Position numbers and translations under genes: made by a program | Part shown: piece after piece, positions 1 through 6,407 of the stretch | Layout of the letters: the number at the start of each line of letters is the position of its first letter | Numbering within the stretch: the stretch's first letter is position 1 | Notes under the pieces: generated by a model | What the model was told of the DNA's origin: nothing | What the model saw: only the letters and a program-made list of their open reading frames with translations | Database searches by the model: none | Assembly: GCA_015657435.1 (NCBI GenBank) | Contig: JADLKH010000001.1 | Location: 9,484 to 23,587, forward strand | Reading direction: 5' to 3' | From: Synergistales bacterium | GTDB lineage: Bacteria; Synergistota; Synergistia; Synergistales; 79-D21 | DNA length: 14,104 nt

Positions 1-144
1 TCCTCCCCTAACGCGCGACATCGATTCCTTCGTCGCGAAAACATGGTAACCGGACCTTCCCAGAGCTTTGACCAACAGGCTTTCGACGGTCTGCACACCC
101 TGGCCGGCCGCCCCGCAAAGGACGACGGCTATCTCCGAAGCCAT
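1..144 (-). CDS. 2-oxoacid:acceptor (ferredoxin) oxidoreductase subunit, N-terminal part (cut by window edge)
   Basis: The first 48 codons of a larger gene that runs off the left edge. The protein begins [20 protein letters not shown], with the glycine-rich G-x-x-G-Q-G loop and the following '[13 protein letters not shown]' segment typical of the gamma-type domain at the N-terminus of KorA-like subunits. These cytoplasmic enzymes oxidatively decarboxylate 2-oxoacids to acyl-CoA and reduce ferredoxin. The ATG at 144 is preceded by GGAGGAAAGCC, a strong ribosome-binding site. It lies 20 bases downstream of the HMA protein gene on the same strand, so the two are probably co-transcribed. Substrate (2-oxoglutarate, branched-chain or other) cannot be decided from 48 residues. 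Confidence 0.8.
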   Translation of the reverse strand, partial: MASEIAVVLCGAAGQGVQTVESLLVKALGRSGYHVFATKESMSRVRGG

Positions 145-164
145 CGGCTTTCCTCCGTTCGGAT

Positions 165-359
165 TCAGGCCGGCTTTTCCGCCGGATAGTCGATCCGCTC
201 AAGTTCCAGACGGGCGGCCTCCTCATCCGACGCTTCCACCGAAACCGTCTTTCGTTCCAGGTCCACGGAACATTCGATGCCCTTTTCTCCCAATCCCTTC
301 TTGATCCGTGCCACGCAATGTCCACATGACATATCCGGAACAGACAGAGTGATTTTCAC
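165..359 (-). CDS. Heavy-metal-associated (HMA, CopZ-like) domain protein
   Basis: A single-domain HMA protein of about 64 residues. The metal-binding motif M-S-C-G-H-C lies in the first loop ([16 protein letters not shown]), followed by the usual strand-helix pattern. Such proteins bind Cu(I) or similar soft metals through the two cysteines and pass them to P-type ATPases or regulators in the cytoplasm. Start choice: an ATG at 365 directly abuts GGAGGG with no spacer, while the in-frame GTG two codons later has six bases between GGAGGG and the start, so GTG at 359 is preferred. It lies upstream of the oxidoreductase subunit and is divergent from the ArsF-like gene. Metal specificity is not readable. 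Confidence 0.8.
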   Translation of the reverse strand: MKITLSVPDMSCGHCVARIKKGLGEKGIECSVDLERKTVSVEASDEEAARLELERIDYPAEKPA

Positions 360-372
360 CGTCATCCCTCCG

Positions 373-400
373 TTGGTGTTGGATTGATTTTTATTATACC
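373..400. promoter_or_regulatory. Divergent promoter region between the HMA and ArsF-like genes
   Basis: On the minus strand a perfect -10 TATAAT lies at 398-393 with no good -35. On the plus strand TTGGTG (373-378) and TATACC (395-400) are spaced by 16 bases and could serve the 473 gene. The two -10 elements overlap, so transcription in the two directions may be mutually exclusive. Seen as motifs only. Confidence 0.4.
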
Positions 401-472
401 GCTGTCTGTATGTTTATTACTATGAATCGAAACCTTTTGCTGGTAAAATCCGGAAGAGAAGGAGAGGGATAA

Positions 473-934
473 ATGAAGAGGATCCTTGGCTGGGGGCTCT
501 TGGTTTTTGCTTTTTTCTCCCTTGGTTATGCCGGGTGGCTAACCTTCGGGAACAACGAAAAAGAACATGAAACCGCCGGCTCAAACGACGTCGGAACGGT
601 GATCGTGTATTTTATCCATGGGCGGGCAAAATGTCCGACTTGCGACTTGATCCTCGCCAAAACACAAGCGGTCCTTGAAACCTCGTTTGCGGAGGAAATG
701 CAAATCGGGCGGTTGAAACTCGTGAAGGTTGACGTCGAAAAACCCGGCAACGAGCATTTCATGCAGGATTTCAACCTTTTCACGACTTCAGTCGTGCTTT
801 TTCATCAAGCTACGGGTGGCCGGAAGACCTGGAAAAACCTTGAGAAAGCCTGGGAACTGGCTGATGATAAAGAAGCCTTTTCGGATTATTTCAAGACTTC
901 CCTCAGTCGTTTCCTAGAGGAGATCAGGCCGTGA
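473..934 (+). CDS. Membrane-anchored thioredoxin-like protein, ArsF-like family
   Basis: A 153-residue protein with one N-terminal membrane segment (about residues 5-24) and an outward-facing thioredoxin-like domain. The redox motif C54-P-T-C57 follows a strand 'TVIVYFIHGRAK'. The layout (anchor, CPTC-type motif, about 150 residues, followed directly by a CcdA-like permease) matches the family annotated as nitroreductase subunit ArsF, which accompanies ArsG-type permeases; the family name is from memory and the original biochemical role may not apply here. It could simply be a thiol-disulfide carrier receiving electrons from the permease. ATG 473 follows GGAGAGGGATAA. Its last four bases overlap the next gene (GTGA), implying translational coupling. 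Confidence 0.7.
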   Translation: MKRILGWGLLVFAFFSLGYAGWLTFGNNEKEHETAGSNDVGTVIVYFIHGRAKCPTCDLILAKTQAVLETSFAEEMQIGRLKLVKVDVEKPGNEHFMQDFNLFTTSVVLFHQATGGRKTWKNLEKAWELADDKEAFSDYFKTSLSRFLEEIRP

Positions 935-1611
935 CGCTCTTCCTTTTGGCGGCTTCCGCCTTCTGGCTCGGAGTCCTGACCAGCCTGAGCCTCTGCACGA
1001 TCGCAACGAACACGGCCGCCTTCACATTTCTTGTTCGGAACTTCGCGGACGGAAAGAAGTTGTTTCAGGCTTCCCTCAGCTATACCCTTGGAAGGGTTCT
1101 CGTTTACATCCTGCTCGGCTACGGCTTGGCCGCGGGCTTTCTTTCCATCCCGGGCGTTTCTTCGGGACTTATGCGGGATTTCGGTCGTTTCCTCGGCCCG
1201 ATCCTCATCATTGTCGGCGTTCTGGTCCTGGATTGGGTGCGCTTTCCCTTTAGAATACCCTTCAACCTCAACCCGGAAAGTCTTTTCAAACCGGATATAT
1301 TCCATTCCTTCCTTATGGGAGTCCTCTTCGCTCTAGCCTTCTGCCCCGTCGCCGCCGCACTCTTTTTCGGGGCTCTGGTCCCTCTTTCGATCGACAGCCG
1401 CTCCCCCGTTCTTCTGCCCGCGCTTTACGGATTCGGCACAGGACTTCCGATTGTCGCGCTCGTCTTCTCGCTACGGCTCGGAAGCCTCGTCTTCAGGAAC
1501 CGGCTCGTTATTCTCTCCCGTTGGGAAGGAATCATGCGAGGGATCACCGGCGGAGCATTCGTTGCGGTGGGACTCTACCAAACCCTAACAATCCTTTTCC
1601 CCGTATTTTGA
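931..1611 (+). CDS. CcdA/DsbD-fold membrane permease, ArsG-like family
   Basis: A 226-residue polytopic membrane protein with about six hydrophobic segments. One cysteine lies in each of two matching segments: C22 in 'SLSLCTIATNTAAFTF' and C138 in 'ALAFCPVAAALFFGALVPL'. Paired intramembrane cysteines are the hallmark of CcdA/DsbD electron-transfer permeases, and the CPVAAALFFG signature resembles the group called ArsG. It probably passes reducing equivalents to the co-encoded thioredoxin-like protein; transport of an arsenical is the database label for relatives and is not shown here. The start is GTG inside the stop codon of the upstream gene. No separate promoter is needed. Confidence 0.72.
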   Translation: MTLFLLAASAFWLGVLTSLSLCTIATNTAAFTFLVRNFADGKKLFQASLSYTLGRVLVYILLGYGLAAGFLSIPGVSSGLMRDFGRFLGPILIIVGVLVLDWVRFPFRIPFNLNPESLFKPDIFHSFLMGVLFALAFCPVAAALFFGALVPLSIDSRSPVLLPALYGFGTGLPIVALVFSLRLGSLVFRNRLVILSRWEGIMRGITGGAFVAVGLYQTLTILFPVF

Positions 1612-1622
1612 CGCCCTCCGGC

Positions 1623-1652
1623 TTTCCGGCACGGAGCGGTTTCCCTTATAAT
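1623..1652 (+). promoter_or_regulatory. Promoter of the zinc-ribbon gene, with palindrome around the -10
   Basis: TATAAT at 1647-1652 with a weak -35 (TTTCCG, 1623-1628, 18-base spacer). The -10 sits inside the inverted repeat TTCCC-N7-GGGAA (1641-1657), which could be an operator for an unknown repressor or chance. Confidence 0.45.
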
Positions 1653-1699
1653 GGGAATCAGGTGAAGCGATGTCGCCCATGAGAAGGAGGAGGATCGGC

Positions 1700-1873
1700 A
1701 TGCCGAAGTTCCGTTGCCTGAACTGCAACCATGAATTCGAGCTCGAAGAAAAACCCTCGACCCTGAAATGTCCGAAGTGCCTCAGCCGCTTCGTTCACCT
1801 GCTCGAGGGAAAGCCTTTGAAGGGGAAATCCTGGGGAGCAAAGAGCTTCAGTGTACCAGGATTGAAAAAGTAA
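1700..1873 (+). CDS. Small zinc-ribbon protein
   Basis: A 57-residue protein starting MPKFRCLNCNHEFEL with two C-x2-C knuckles (C6/C9 and C22/C25), the pattern of a rubredoxin-like or FmdB-type zinc ribbon, then a basic tail ending VPGLKK. The chosen ATG at 1700 has AAGGAGGAGGATCGGC in front; a longer reading from 1670 would add a basic, unsupported extension. It has its own promoter and ends just before a strong terminator, so it is probably a one-gene transcript. Role unknown: zinc or iron binding is inferred from the cysteines only. Confidence 0.7.
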   Translation: MPKFRCLNCNHEFELEEKPSTLKCPKCLSRFVHLLEGKPLKGKSWGAKSFSVPGLKK

Positions 1874-1890
1874 ACGCGCGAGATGGGAAA

Positions 1891-1929
1891 GGCCGGGAAG
1901 GGCGGATCCGCCCTTCCCGGCCTTTTTTT
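1891..1929 (+). terminator. Strong intrinsic terminator after the zinc-ribbon gene
   Basis: Perfect 14-bp GC-rich stem (1891-1904 with 1909-1922) closed by the tetraloop GATC, followed by seven T. On the opposite strand only three T follow, so for the convergent cstA transcript it would be a weaker stop. Confidence 0.9.
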
Positions 1930-1948
1930 GCCCTTATCCGAAGAACGC

Positions 1949-3538
1949 CTACGCTTTCTTCAGGGCAGCCCAGGCTTCCTTGACCAGAAGCATCGCGAGC
2001 AGGAGCAGGACGACGGAGATTCCGGAAAGGAACAGGTTGCTCAGGTTGTCCTTGATGAGAAGGAAAAGCGCTGCGATCGTCGTGACGAGCATGAAGACCA
2101 TCGGGATCATGACGAAGTTCGCGCTCTTCTTCAGACCCTTGATGATCCAGACGCCGATCGCCAGGAGCGCCAGCGCGGCCACAAGCTGGTTGGAGGCGCC
2201 GAAAACGGGCCAGATCAACTGCCATGCGGGTTTTCCGCCTGTCTTCATGAACACGAGTGCGCCTGCGACGGCAACCCCGATTGCGGTCGCCGTGTAGCGG
2301 TCCACCTTCATATCCGTGAACTCCTGCAGCTGATAGCGGGCAAGACGGGTCGCCGTGTCCAGCGAAGTCAGGATGAAAGAGTTCAGGGCCAGCAGCCCGA
2401 GAGAGGTCCCGATCTTCTCCGGAATACCGATAAGGGCAGCGAACCTGCCGAGCCCGATTCCGTAAGTGACGGTAGGACCACCCTTGAGCATGCCGCCGCC
2501 GATCATGATCGTCCCGATGGCGATGACCGCAACAAGGCCTTCGATCAACATGGCCCCGTATCCGACCCCGATCGCGTCAGTTTCCTTGCGGAGCTGCTTT
2601 GCCGTCGTTCCGCTACCGACAAGGGAGTGGAACCCGGAAATGGCTCCGCATGCCACGACAACAAACAGGAGCGGCCACAGCGGTTCTCCCTTGGGTCCGG
2701 AAAAGCCCGTGAAGGCGGGAAGATTCACTTCGAAGGTTTTCGCTCCAAGGATCATCCCCACCGCTCCGATGAAGAGGGAGAAGTAAAGCAGGTAGGAAGC
2801 GAGGTAGTCGCGGGGCTGGAGGAGAAGCCAAACGGGCAGGACGGAAGCGGCGAAGATGTAGACGATGAGCACCCAGCGCCAGGTGGTGTTGGGGAGGGCA
2901 AAGTTCTGTTGAACCCATTCGGCGGAGTTTCCGTAGAAAATCGCTCCGATGACGATCGGAACCATGACCAGGGTCATGACCAGCAGGGAAACACCCTTAC
3001 GGTAGATCAGCACTCCGAAGACAACGGCCAGTCCGATGTAGAGGAGTCCCGAGAAGGCCACCGCCGGGTCGGCCGCAAAAGTATTGGCGGCCAGTTCGAG
3101 GAAAACGGCAATAACGAGGGTCAGGGCGAGCCAGGTGAAGGTGAGGAAGATCTTTTTTGCACGGTGACCGATCCAGTGGTCCACCACTTCCCCGACGGAA
3201 AGCCCCTTGTGCCGGATGGATGCGACGAGAGCACCGGCATCATGAACGCCACCGAGAAAAGCCGATCCGATCAGACACCAAAGGTAGGCCGGCAGCCACC
3301 CGAACATGGCCGCCGCAGTGATGGGTCCGACGATCGGGCCGGCGCCTGCGATCGACGCGAAGTGATGGCCGAGAAGGACCGCCGGATGGGTCGGCACGTA
3401 ATCCATCCCGTCGAAATAGACCTTTGCGGGGGTATCGTTCTTGTCGTCAAGCCCATAAAGGTTTTTCTGGAATTTTCCATAAATCATGAAAGCCGCTGCG
3501 AAAAAGACAACTGCAATGACAAACAGCATGGTAAGCAT
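1949..3538 (-). CDS. cstA: Carbon starvation protein CstA family transporter
   Basis: A 529-residue inner-membrane protein made almost entirely of hydrophobic helices. The family's highly conserved N-terminal stretch is clear: 'YVPTHPAVLLGHHFASIAG' around residues 48-66 and 'GAGPIVGPITAA', then 'GSAFLGGVHDAGALV' near residue 91. CstA/BtsT proteins take up peptides or pyruvate; the enterobacterial members have about 700 residues, so this is the shorter form common in anaerobes, with the C-terminal domain reduced. ATG 3538 follows AGGAGGTGAAATGAAGA. The gene lies 45 bases behind the unrecognised gene ending at 3584 and may share its transcript. It converges on the zinc-ribbon gene. Substrate cannot be read from sequence. 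Confidence 0.93.
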   Translation of the reverse strand: MLTMLFVIAVVFFAAAFMIYGKFQKNLYGLDDKNDTPAKVYFDGMDYVPTHPAVLLGHHFASIAGAGPIVGPITAAAMFGWLPAYLWCLIGSAFLGGVHDAGALVASIRHKGLSVGEVVDHWIGHRAKKIFLTFTWLALTLVIAVFLELAANTFAADPAVAFSGLLYIGLAVVFGVLIYRKGVSLLVMTLVMVPIVIGAIFYGNSAEWVQQNFALPNTTWRWVLIVYIFAASVLPVWLLLQPRDYLASYLLYFSLFIGAVGMILGAKTFEVNLPAFTGFSGPKGEPLWPLLFVVVACGAISGFHSLVGSGTTAKQLRKETDAIGVGYGAMLIEGLVAVIAIGTIMIGGGMLKGGPTVTYGIGLGRFAALIGIPEKIGTSLGLLALNSFILTSLDTATRLARYQLQEFTDMKVDRYTATAIGVAVAGALVFMKTGGKPAWQLIWPVFGASNQLVAALALLAIGVWIIKGLKKSANFVMIPMVFMLVTTIAALFLLIKDNLSNLFLSGISVVLLLLAMLLVKEAWAALKKA

Positions 3539-3583
3539 TCTTCATTTCACCTCCTAAGATTTTTTCGTTGCGTCTCTCAGGGT

Positions 3584-4138
3584 TCAAATCCCTTGGCGAT
3601 CATCACCTCCCGGCTGATTCCCTTCTCTTGCCTTTTTGGAATACTCAAGTCCCATTGAAACCCAGTACGCAAGATCGGCAAATCTCTTGTGGGGTTTGTC
3701 CCCCGAACGGAAGGAGTAAATCTCCACCCAACCGCGGAATCCCCAAAGAAAGGTTTTTTGACGATGCTTCTGCCACGTTTCTTCTCCAAGAAGGAGGATC
3801 CTGTGCGCCATCACCTCCGGTTCACCTTTCCAATCACGTAGGATCATCCGGACACTTTCCTCTCCCCGGTGATCCCAGATGATGTAGTCATCCGCATAGT
3901 AACGGGCCACTTCGCCCAACAGGGCTCCCTTTCGGAAGGTCACGCGGCGGTAGACTCCTGCTAGTCCCAAGCTCGCCCAGGGTGTAAAGCCGATTTCTTC
4001 CCAGTATTCGTCGATTTTCTTCAGGCACGCATAGCGTTCGGAAAACAAACGGCTTCCTCCGATCTGGTACGGACTAAAAAAATGATACAACGGAGAAAGC
4101 GGATTGTCAGCTAATTCATTGAATAATATATATGGCAT
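3584..4138 (-). CDS. Unrecognised protein upstream of cstA
   Basis: No family recognised. The 184-residue reading from ATG 4138 is soluble, rich in aromatic residues and arginine/lysine, with segments 'RYYADDYIIWDHRGEES' and 'TFLWGFRGWVEIYSFRSGD', and no membrane helix or signal peptide. ATG 4138 has no ribosome-binding site and lies only about five bases past the T-run of the preceding terminator. An in-frame TTG at 4048 is preceded by GGAGGA with a good spacer and would give 154 residues. The extra 30 residues look protein-like, so the start is unresolved. Being just upstream of cstA, it could be co-transcribed, but nothing indicates a shared function. Confidence 0.6.
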   Translation of the reverse strand: MPYILFNELADNPLSPLYHFFSPYQIGGSRLFSERYACLKKIDEYWEEIGFTPWASLGLAGVYRRVTFRKGALLGEVARYYADDYIIWDHRGEESVRMILRDWKGEPEVMAHRILLLGEETWQKHRQKTFLWGFRGWVEIYSFRSGDKPHKRFADLAYWVSMGLEYSKKAREGNQPGGDDRQGI

Positions 4139-4142
4139 ACAA

Positions 4143-4179
4143 TGAAAAAACGATACCGGGCGATTCACCCGGTATCGTT
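4143..4179 (-). terminator. Intrinsic terminator of the rubrerythrin-like gene
   Basis: Perfect 12-bp stem (4149-4160 with 4168-4179), 7-base loop, then a run of six T on the minus strand (plus-strand A at 4145-4150). It separates the rubrerythrin-like gene from the genes downstream. Confidence 0.88.
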
Positions 4180-4200
4180 AATTATTATCGGTCCATCCTC

Positions 4201-4668
4201 TTAAAAGGCGTGGAACCCCTGAATATGTTCCCTCATATCCTCATAGTTTTTCCGGGCCGTTCCCATGTGCCCTTCCTCCATGGATTTCAGCTCCTGGAAC
4301 ATCTTCCTTGCTTCCCCCTCTGTCTCTTCGGCCATTTTTCCGTAAAGTTCCGCCGCTCGCATTTCAGAGATGAAGACGGCGGAGGCAATCCTGAGGAGAG
4401 AGTAAGAATTCTTGAATTCGTCCGCCTGGACCTTTAGGGCGGGGTCGACGACAAGGTTCGGAACCCTTTCGAATTTCTCGCCATAAAGCTCGGTATAGTA
4501 ATTCATCAGAGAATCCCGATGGCACGTTTCCCAATCCGCGATCTTGTTCAGCTCTTCCGCCAGGTGTTTTTTATCGGTATTTGCAGCCCAGGCCCGATAG
4601 AATTCGCTGGCTTCGATCTCAGAATGGATGGCCAGTTTCAATGCTTCTTTCATGTCGAACGACGCCAT
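4201..4668 (-). CDS. Rubrerythrin-like ferritin-fold (diiron) protein without rubredoxin domain
   Basis: A 155-residue all-helical protein with the internal duplication of the ferritin-like four-helix bundle. Iron ligands are visible in both halves: Glu in 'HSEIEASEFYRAW', the E-x2-H motif E47-T-C-H50, Glu in 'SEMRAAELYGKM', and E131-E-G-H134. Rubrerythrins reduce peroxide in anaerobes; this one lacks the rubredoxin knuckle, so an external electron donor would be needed. The start at ATG 4668 follows GGGGGAGTTCTG; an upstream in-frame extension lies over the promoter and is rejected. It is monocistronic: own -10 element upstream and strong terminator downstream. Alternative: a ferritin-fold protein of other function (iron handling). 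Confidence 0.85.
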   Translation of the reverse strand: MASFDMKEALKLAIHSEIEASEFYRAWAANTDKKHLAEELNKIADWETCHRDSLMNYYTELYGEKFERVPNLVVDPALKVQADEFKNSYSLLRIASAVFISEMRAAELYGKMAEETEGEARKMFQELKSMEEGHMGTARKNYEDMREHIQGFHAF

Positions 4669-4713
4669 CAGAACTCCCCCTTTTAAGGTGATAATTGACC
4701 GAACTTTTGTTTT

Positions 4714-4741
4714 ATTATACCACCCGGACATCTTCTTGAAG
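4714..4741 (-). promoter_or_regulatory. Promoter of the rubrerythrin-like gene
   Basis: Perfect -10 TATAAT on the minus strand (4719-4714), preceded at 16 bases by a poor -35 (CTTCAA, 4741-4736). It lies about 45 bases upstream of the chosen start. Confidence 0.55.
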
Positions 4742-4762
4742 GGAGGGATTTTGCACGATCCC

Positions 4763-4791
4763 TTGCCAAGGCCACGCAGGGCCGGTATAAT
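4763..4791 (+). promoter_or_regulatory. Promoter of tRNA-Val
   Basis: -35 TTGCCA (4763-4768), exact 17-base spacer, perfect -10 TATAAT (4786-4791), 13 bases before the mature tRNA 5' end. Confidence 0.85.
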
Positions 4792-4804
4792 ACGCTCCGT
4801 TTCC

Positions 4805-4879
4805 GGGCGACTAGCTCAGCGGAAGAGCGCTTCCTTCACACGGAAGAAGTCACAGGTTCGATCCCTGTGTCGCCCACCA
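4805..4879 (+). tRNA. tRNA-Val (anticodon CAC), CCA encoded
   Basis: A full cloverleaf: acceptor stem GGGCGAC/GTCGCCC (7 bp), D arm GCTC/GAGC, anticodon stem CTTCC/GGAAG with loop TTCACAC (anticodon CAC at 4837-4839, reading GTG codons), T arm ACAGG/CCTGT around TTCGATC, discriminator A, and encoded CCA at 4877-4879. It is a single-gene transcript with its own promoter and terminator. The prophage-like island begins just beyond it, and tRNA 3' ends are frequent integration sites, but no second copy of its 3' end was found in the window. Confidence 0.97.
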
Positions 4880-4890
4880 AGTAATAGCAA

Positions 4891-4923
4891 GGGGTTGAGC
4901 CACTTCAGGCTCAGCCTCTTTTT
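4891..4923 (+). terminator. Intrinsic terminator of tRNA-Val
   Basis: 9-bp stem GGTTGAGCC/GGCTCAGCC (one G-T pair), 6-base loop, then TCTTTTT. Confidence 0.88.
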
Positions 4924-5063
4924 CATTGCGGACTTTATATGGACTCCATAAAGAATTTCTTCCTCCGGTTTTCTCTTGCCATCACCGCTTTTTCACCAAT
5001 GCTCCATATTGCCTTATCCAACTTCAGAGACTTTCCCTCGGACAACTTTCGTTATGGATATCT

Positions 5064-5092
5064 TTGTGTAAGTCCGGATGTTGCTATATAAT
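5064..5092 (+). promoter_or_regulatory. Promoter upstream of the umuD remnant
   Basis: TTGTGT (5064-5069), 17-base spacer, perfect TATAAT (5087-5092), about 37 bases before the remnant's GTG start. No clear LexA box (neither CTG-N8-ACAG type nor GAAC-N4-GTTC type) was seen. Confidence 0.55.
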
Positions 5093-5128
5093 TACCAAGT
5101 GTTATCTTTACGAATGGGGTGACACATC

Positions 5129-5400
5129 GTGACATCTGCAAAGCTTAAGAACCCGGCCGAATTCATAGGAAGGCTTCTGGTGCGAAACCCCGCCGCTTCG
5201 TTCGTTTTCCGGACAGACGGAGGAGACCCTGGCAGGCCCGTAAAGCAACTGATCGTCTCATAGACCGGTCAGTTGAGCCGAAACCCGGCCACAAAGCCAT
5301 CGTGATTAAAAATGGGAAACTGGTTAGAACATATATAGAGGAAGGTTTTGTACCTAGCGAAATCTGGGGAAGCATTACATGGGAGATTTTCTCCCCTTAG
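5129..5400 (+). pseudogene. umuD: Inactivated UmuD-like (S24 peptidase) gene
   Basis: Two reading frames must be joined to recover the protein. The first (GTG 5129, stop near 5265) gives 'NPAEFIGRLLVRNPAASFVF', matching the UmuD stretch before the active site. The second, from about 5240 to the stop at 5400, gives 'ATDRLIDRSVEPKPGHKAIV' and ends 'EIWGSITWEIFSP', matching the C-terminal half. The catalytic G-D-S-M is replaced by G-D-P-G, so the serine is lost, the segment after it is deleted, and the expected lysine region reads 'KLVRTY'. UmuD is the cleavable accessory subunit of the error-prone polymerase; no umuC follows. Frameshift, internal deletion and loss of the nucleophile make this a clear pseudogene. 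Confidence 0.78.
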
Positions 5401-5419
5401 GGAGGTCCCGTCGAAAAAG

Positions 5420-5453
5420 AATTAAGGGGGGCCGTCATTCAGGCAGCCCCCTT
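5420..5453 (-). terminator. Probable terminator of the truncated replication-type gene
   Basis: On the minus strand a GC-rich hairpin (AAGGGGG pairing with CCCCCTT, plus an inner 3-bp GCC/GGC helix after a bulge) is followed by AATTCTTTTT. It lies directly after the minus-strand gene ending at 5462. Confidence 0.5.
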
Positions 5454-5461
5454 CCGTTGTC

Positions 5462-5701
5462 CTACTTTTTTCGGCTTTCGAGCCAGGCTGCAATCTTCTT
5501 CCTGTTCCCGAAAGCCACCACGGCCGCGATCTCCTCTGCGCCGAACGGGGAGAGGCCACCGTCCTGGACATAGTTCGCGCACCACCACCACAGACAGTGA
5601 AGGTGCCCGATCATCTGGGGCACGCCGATCCCCAGGAGCCGGGCGGCCTTGCGCGTCTTCGGGTGTTCCTTCGGGGTGTCGTGGCTTTCTATCCAGGTCA
5701 T
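5462..5701 (-). CDS. N-terminal domain of a phage-type replication protein (probably truncated)
   Basis: A 79-residue protein beginning MTWIESHDTPKEHPKTRKAA, followed by 'LLGIGVPQMIGHLHCLWWWC' and ending 'NRKKIAAWLESRKK'. This is the N-terminal winged-helix pattern of phage and plasmid replication initiators of the type that open with W-I-E-x-H-D. In such proteins this part is followed by a longer C-terminal region; here a stop comes at residue 80, so it is either a truncated gene or a stand-alone DNA-binding domain. ATG 5701 follows AAAGGAGAAGGAC, better placed than the upstream in-frame start at 5737. DNA binding is inferred. Confidence 0.6.
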   Translation of the reverse strand: MTWIESHDTPKEHPKTRKAARLLGIGVPQMIGHLHCLWWWCANYVQDGGLSPFGAEEIAAVVAFGNRKKIAAWLESRKK

Positions 5702-5769
5702 GTCCTTCTCCTTTCGGGGAATCCTGCCAGGTCGCATACCCCTTGGCCTTATGCCAGATTAAAGTTGCA

Positions 5770-5799
5770 ATTATTTTTCTTTTCCCTCAGGTTCGTCAA
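5770..5799 (-). promoter_or_regulatory. Possible promoter of the replication-type gene
   Basis: Minus strand: TTGACG (5799-5794), 18-base spacer, AATAAT (5775-5770). Lies 70 bases before the start codon. Confidence 0.4.
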
Positions 5800-5865
5800 T
5801 TAATTTTTGCTTTGCGGCTTATGCTAGCCTTTTTCTAACGGTGCACATTCGCCTTGGAGGTAGCC

Positions 5866-6096
5866 ATGTCCAGAACAAGTATGCCTTGCAGACAATCCGG
5901 CATATACAGTTGCCTAGCCTGCGAAGAAGCGAATGTTCTTCATGAGCTTCCCATCGCCGAGGGGAACCGCTTTCCCGCCTGCCGGGTAAACAAGGCGGTC
6001 TGGTGGATCCTAAGGACCCCTCTCCCCGACAACGAATTGCCGCCTGCTGCCGAACAATACGGCCTCCCGCCGGATATCGGCCTGGACCACCCCTGA
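5866..6096 (+). CDS. Small zinc-ribbon-like phage-type protein with one ligand missing
   Basis: A 76-residue protein. Residues 13-50 read 'IYSCLACEEANVLHELPIAE' then 'GNRFPACRVNKAVWW', resembling small zinc ribbons with pattern Y-x-C-x2-C ... E-G-x-R-F-P-x-C-x2-C. C16, C19 and C39 are present but the fourth position is Asn42, so zinc binding may be weakened or lost. A proline-rich tail follows. The start at ATG 5866 is set by GGAGGTAGCC; an upstream TTG reading is not supported. It diverges from the replication-type gene. Function unknown. Confidence 0.6.
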   Translation: MSRTSMPCRQSGIYSCLACEEANVLHELPIAEGNRFPACRVNKAVWWILRTPLPDNELPPAAEQYGLPPDIGLDHP

Positions 6097-6171
6097 TCAT
6101 CGGACAATTCGCTCTTATTTTAACTATGTTTTCTCTTTCGCTTGAGAAGGCAAGTCTCTTTATTCATACCG

Positions 6172-6200
6172 TTGCCTTTCTGCATCCTTTGCCTTACAAT
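6172..6200 (+). promoter_or_regulatory. Promoter of small-RNA-like unit 1
   Basis: TTGCCT (6172-6177), exact 17-base spacer, TACAAT (6195-6200). No protein gene follows on this strand; the next feature is a hairpin terminator 50 bases on. Confidence 0.6.
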
Positions 6201-6206
6201 TCACTT

Positions 6207-6284
6207 CGATCGGGAGTTCACCCCTCCTGCAAATAAACACTTTTCACCTGTGCCCGCCCCGCCTTGACCTCGGGGCGGGCTATT
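6207..6284 (+). ncRNA. Candidate small RNA 1
   Basis: The predicted transcript of about 78 bases has no start codon with a ribosome-binding site. It can form a 5' hairpin (CGGGAG/CTCCTG, around 6211-6228), an A-rich single-stranded middle (AAATAAACAC), and a 3' hairpin with a perfect 10-bp stem GCCCGCCCCG (6252-6261) with its complement at 6271-6280. The T-tract after the stem is poor (TATTCG), so termination may be leaky. The layout is repeated at 7560 and 8817. In the 311 bases between the neighbouring genes nothing else is visible. Confidence 0.4.
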
Positions 6285-6407
6285 CGTATGCCCTTACGGC
6301 GCATGTTCCCGCTTTTTCATTGGTCAGGATAGATCATCCTCTTCGCCCGCCCTGCCCATTAATTAAGAGTCATATAATGTTTGGAAACGCCTGCCTCCTG
6401 AAAGCCC

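Noticed and set aside
1883..3658. A 591-codon open frame on the plus strand over cstA
   Set aside because: It is the mirror of the clearly homologous cstA gene, is extremely rich in charged residues, has no family pattern and crosses the terminator.
5041..5060. A LexA box before the umuD remnant (ACAAC-TTT-CGTT)
   Set aside because: Does not fit either the CTG-N8-CAG or the GAAC-N4-GTTC form well enough.
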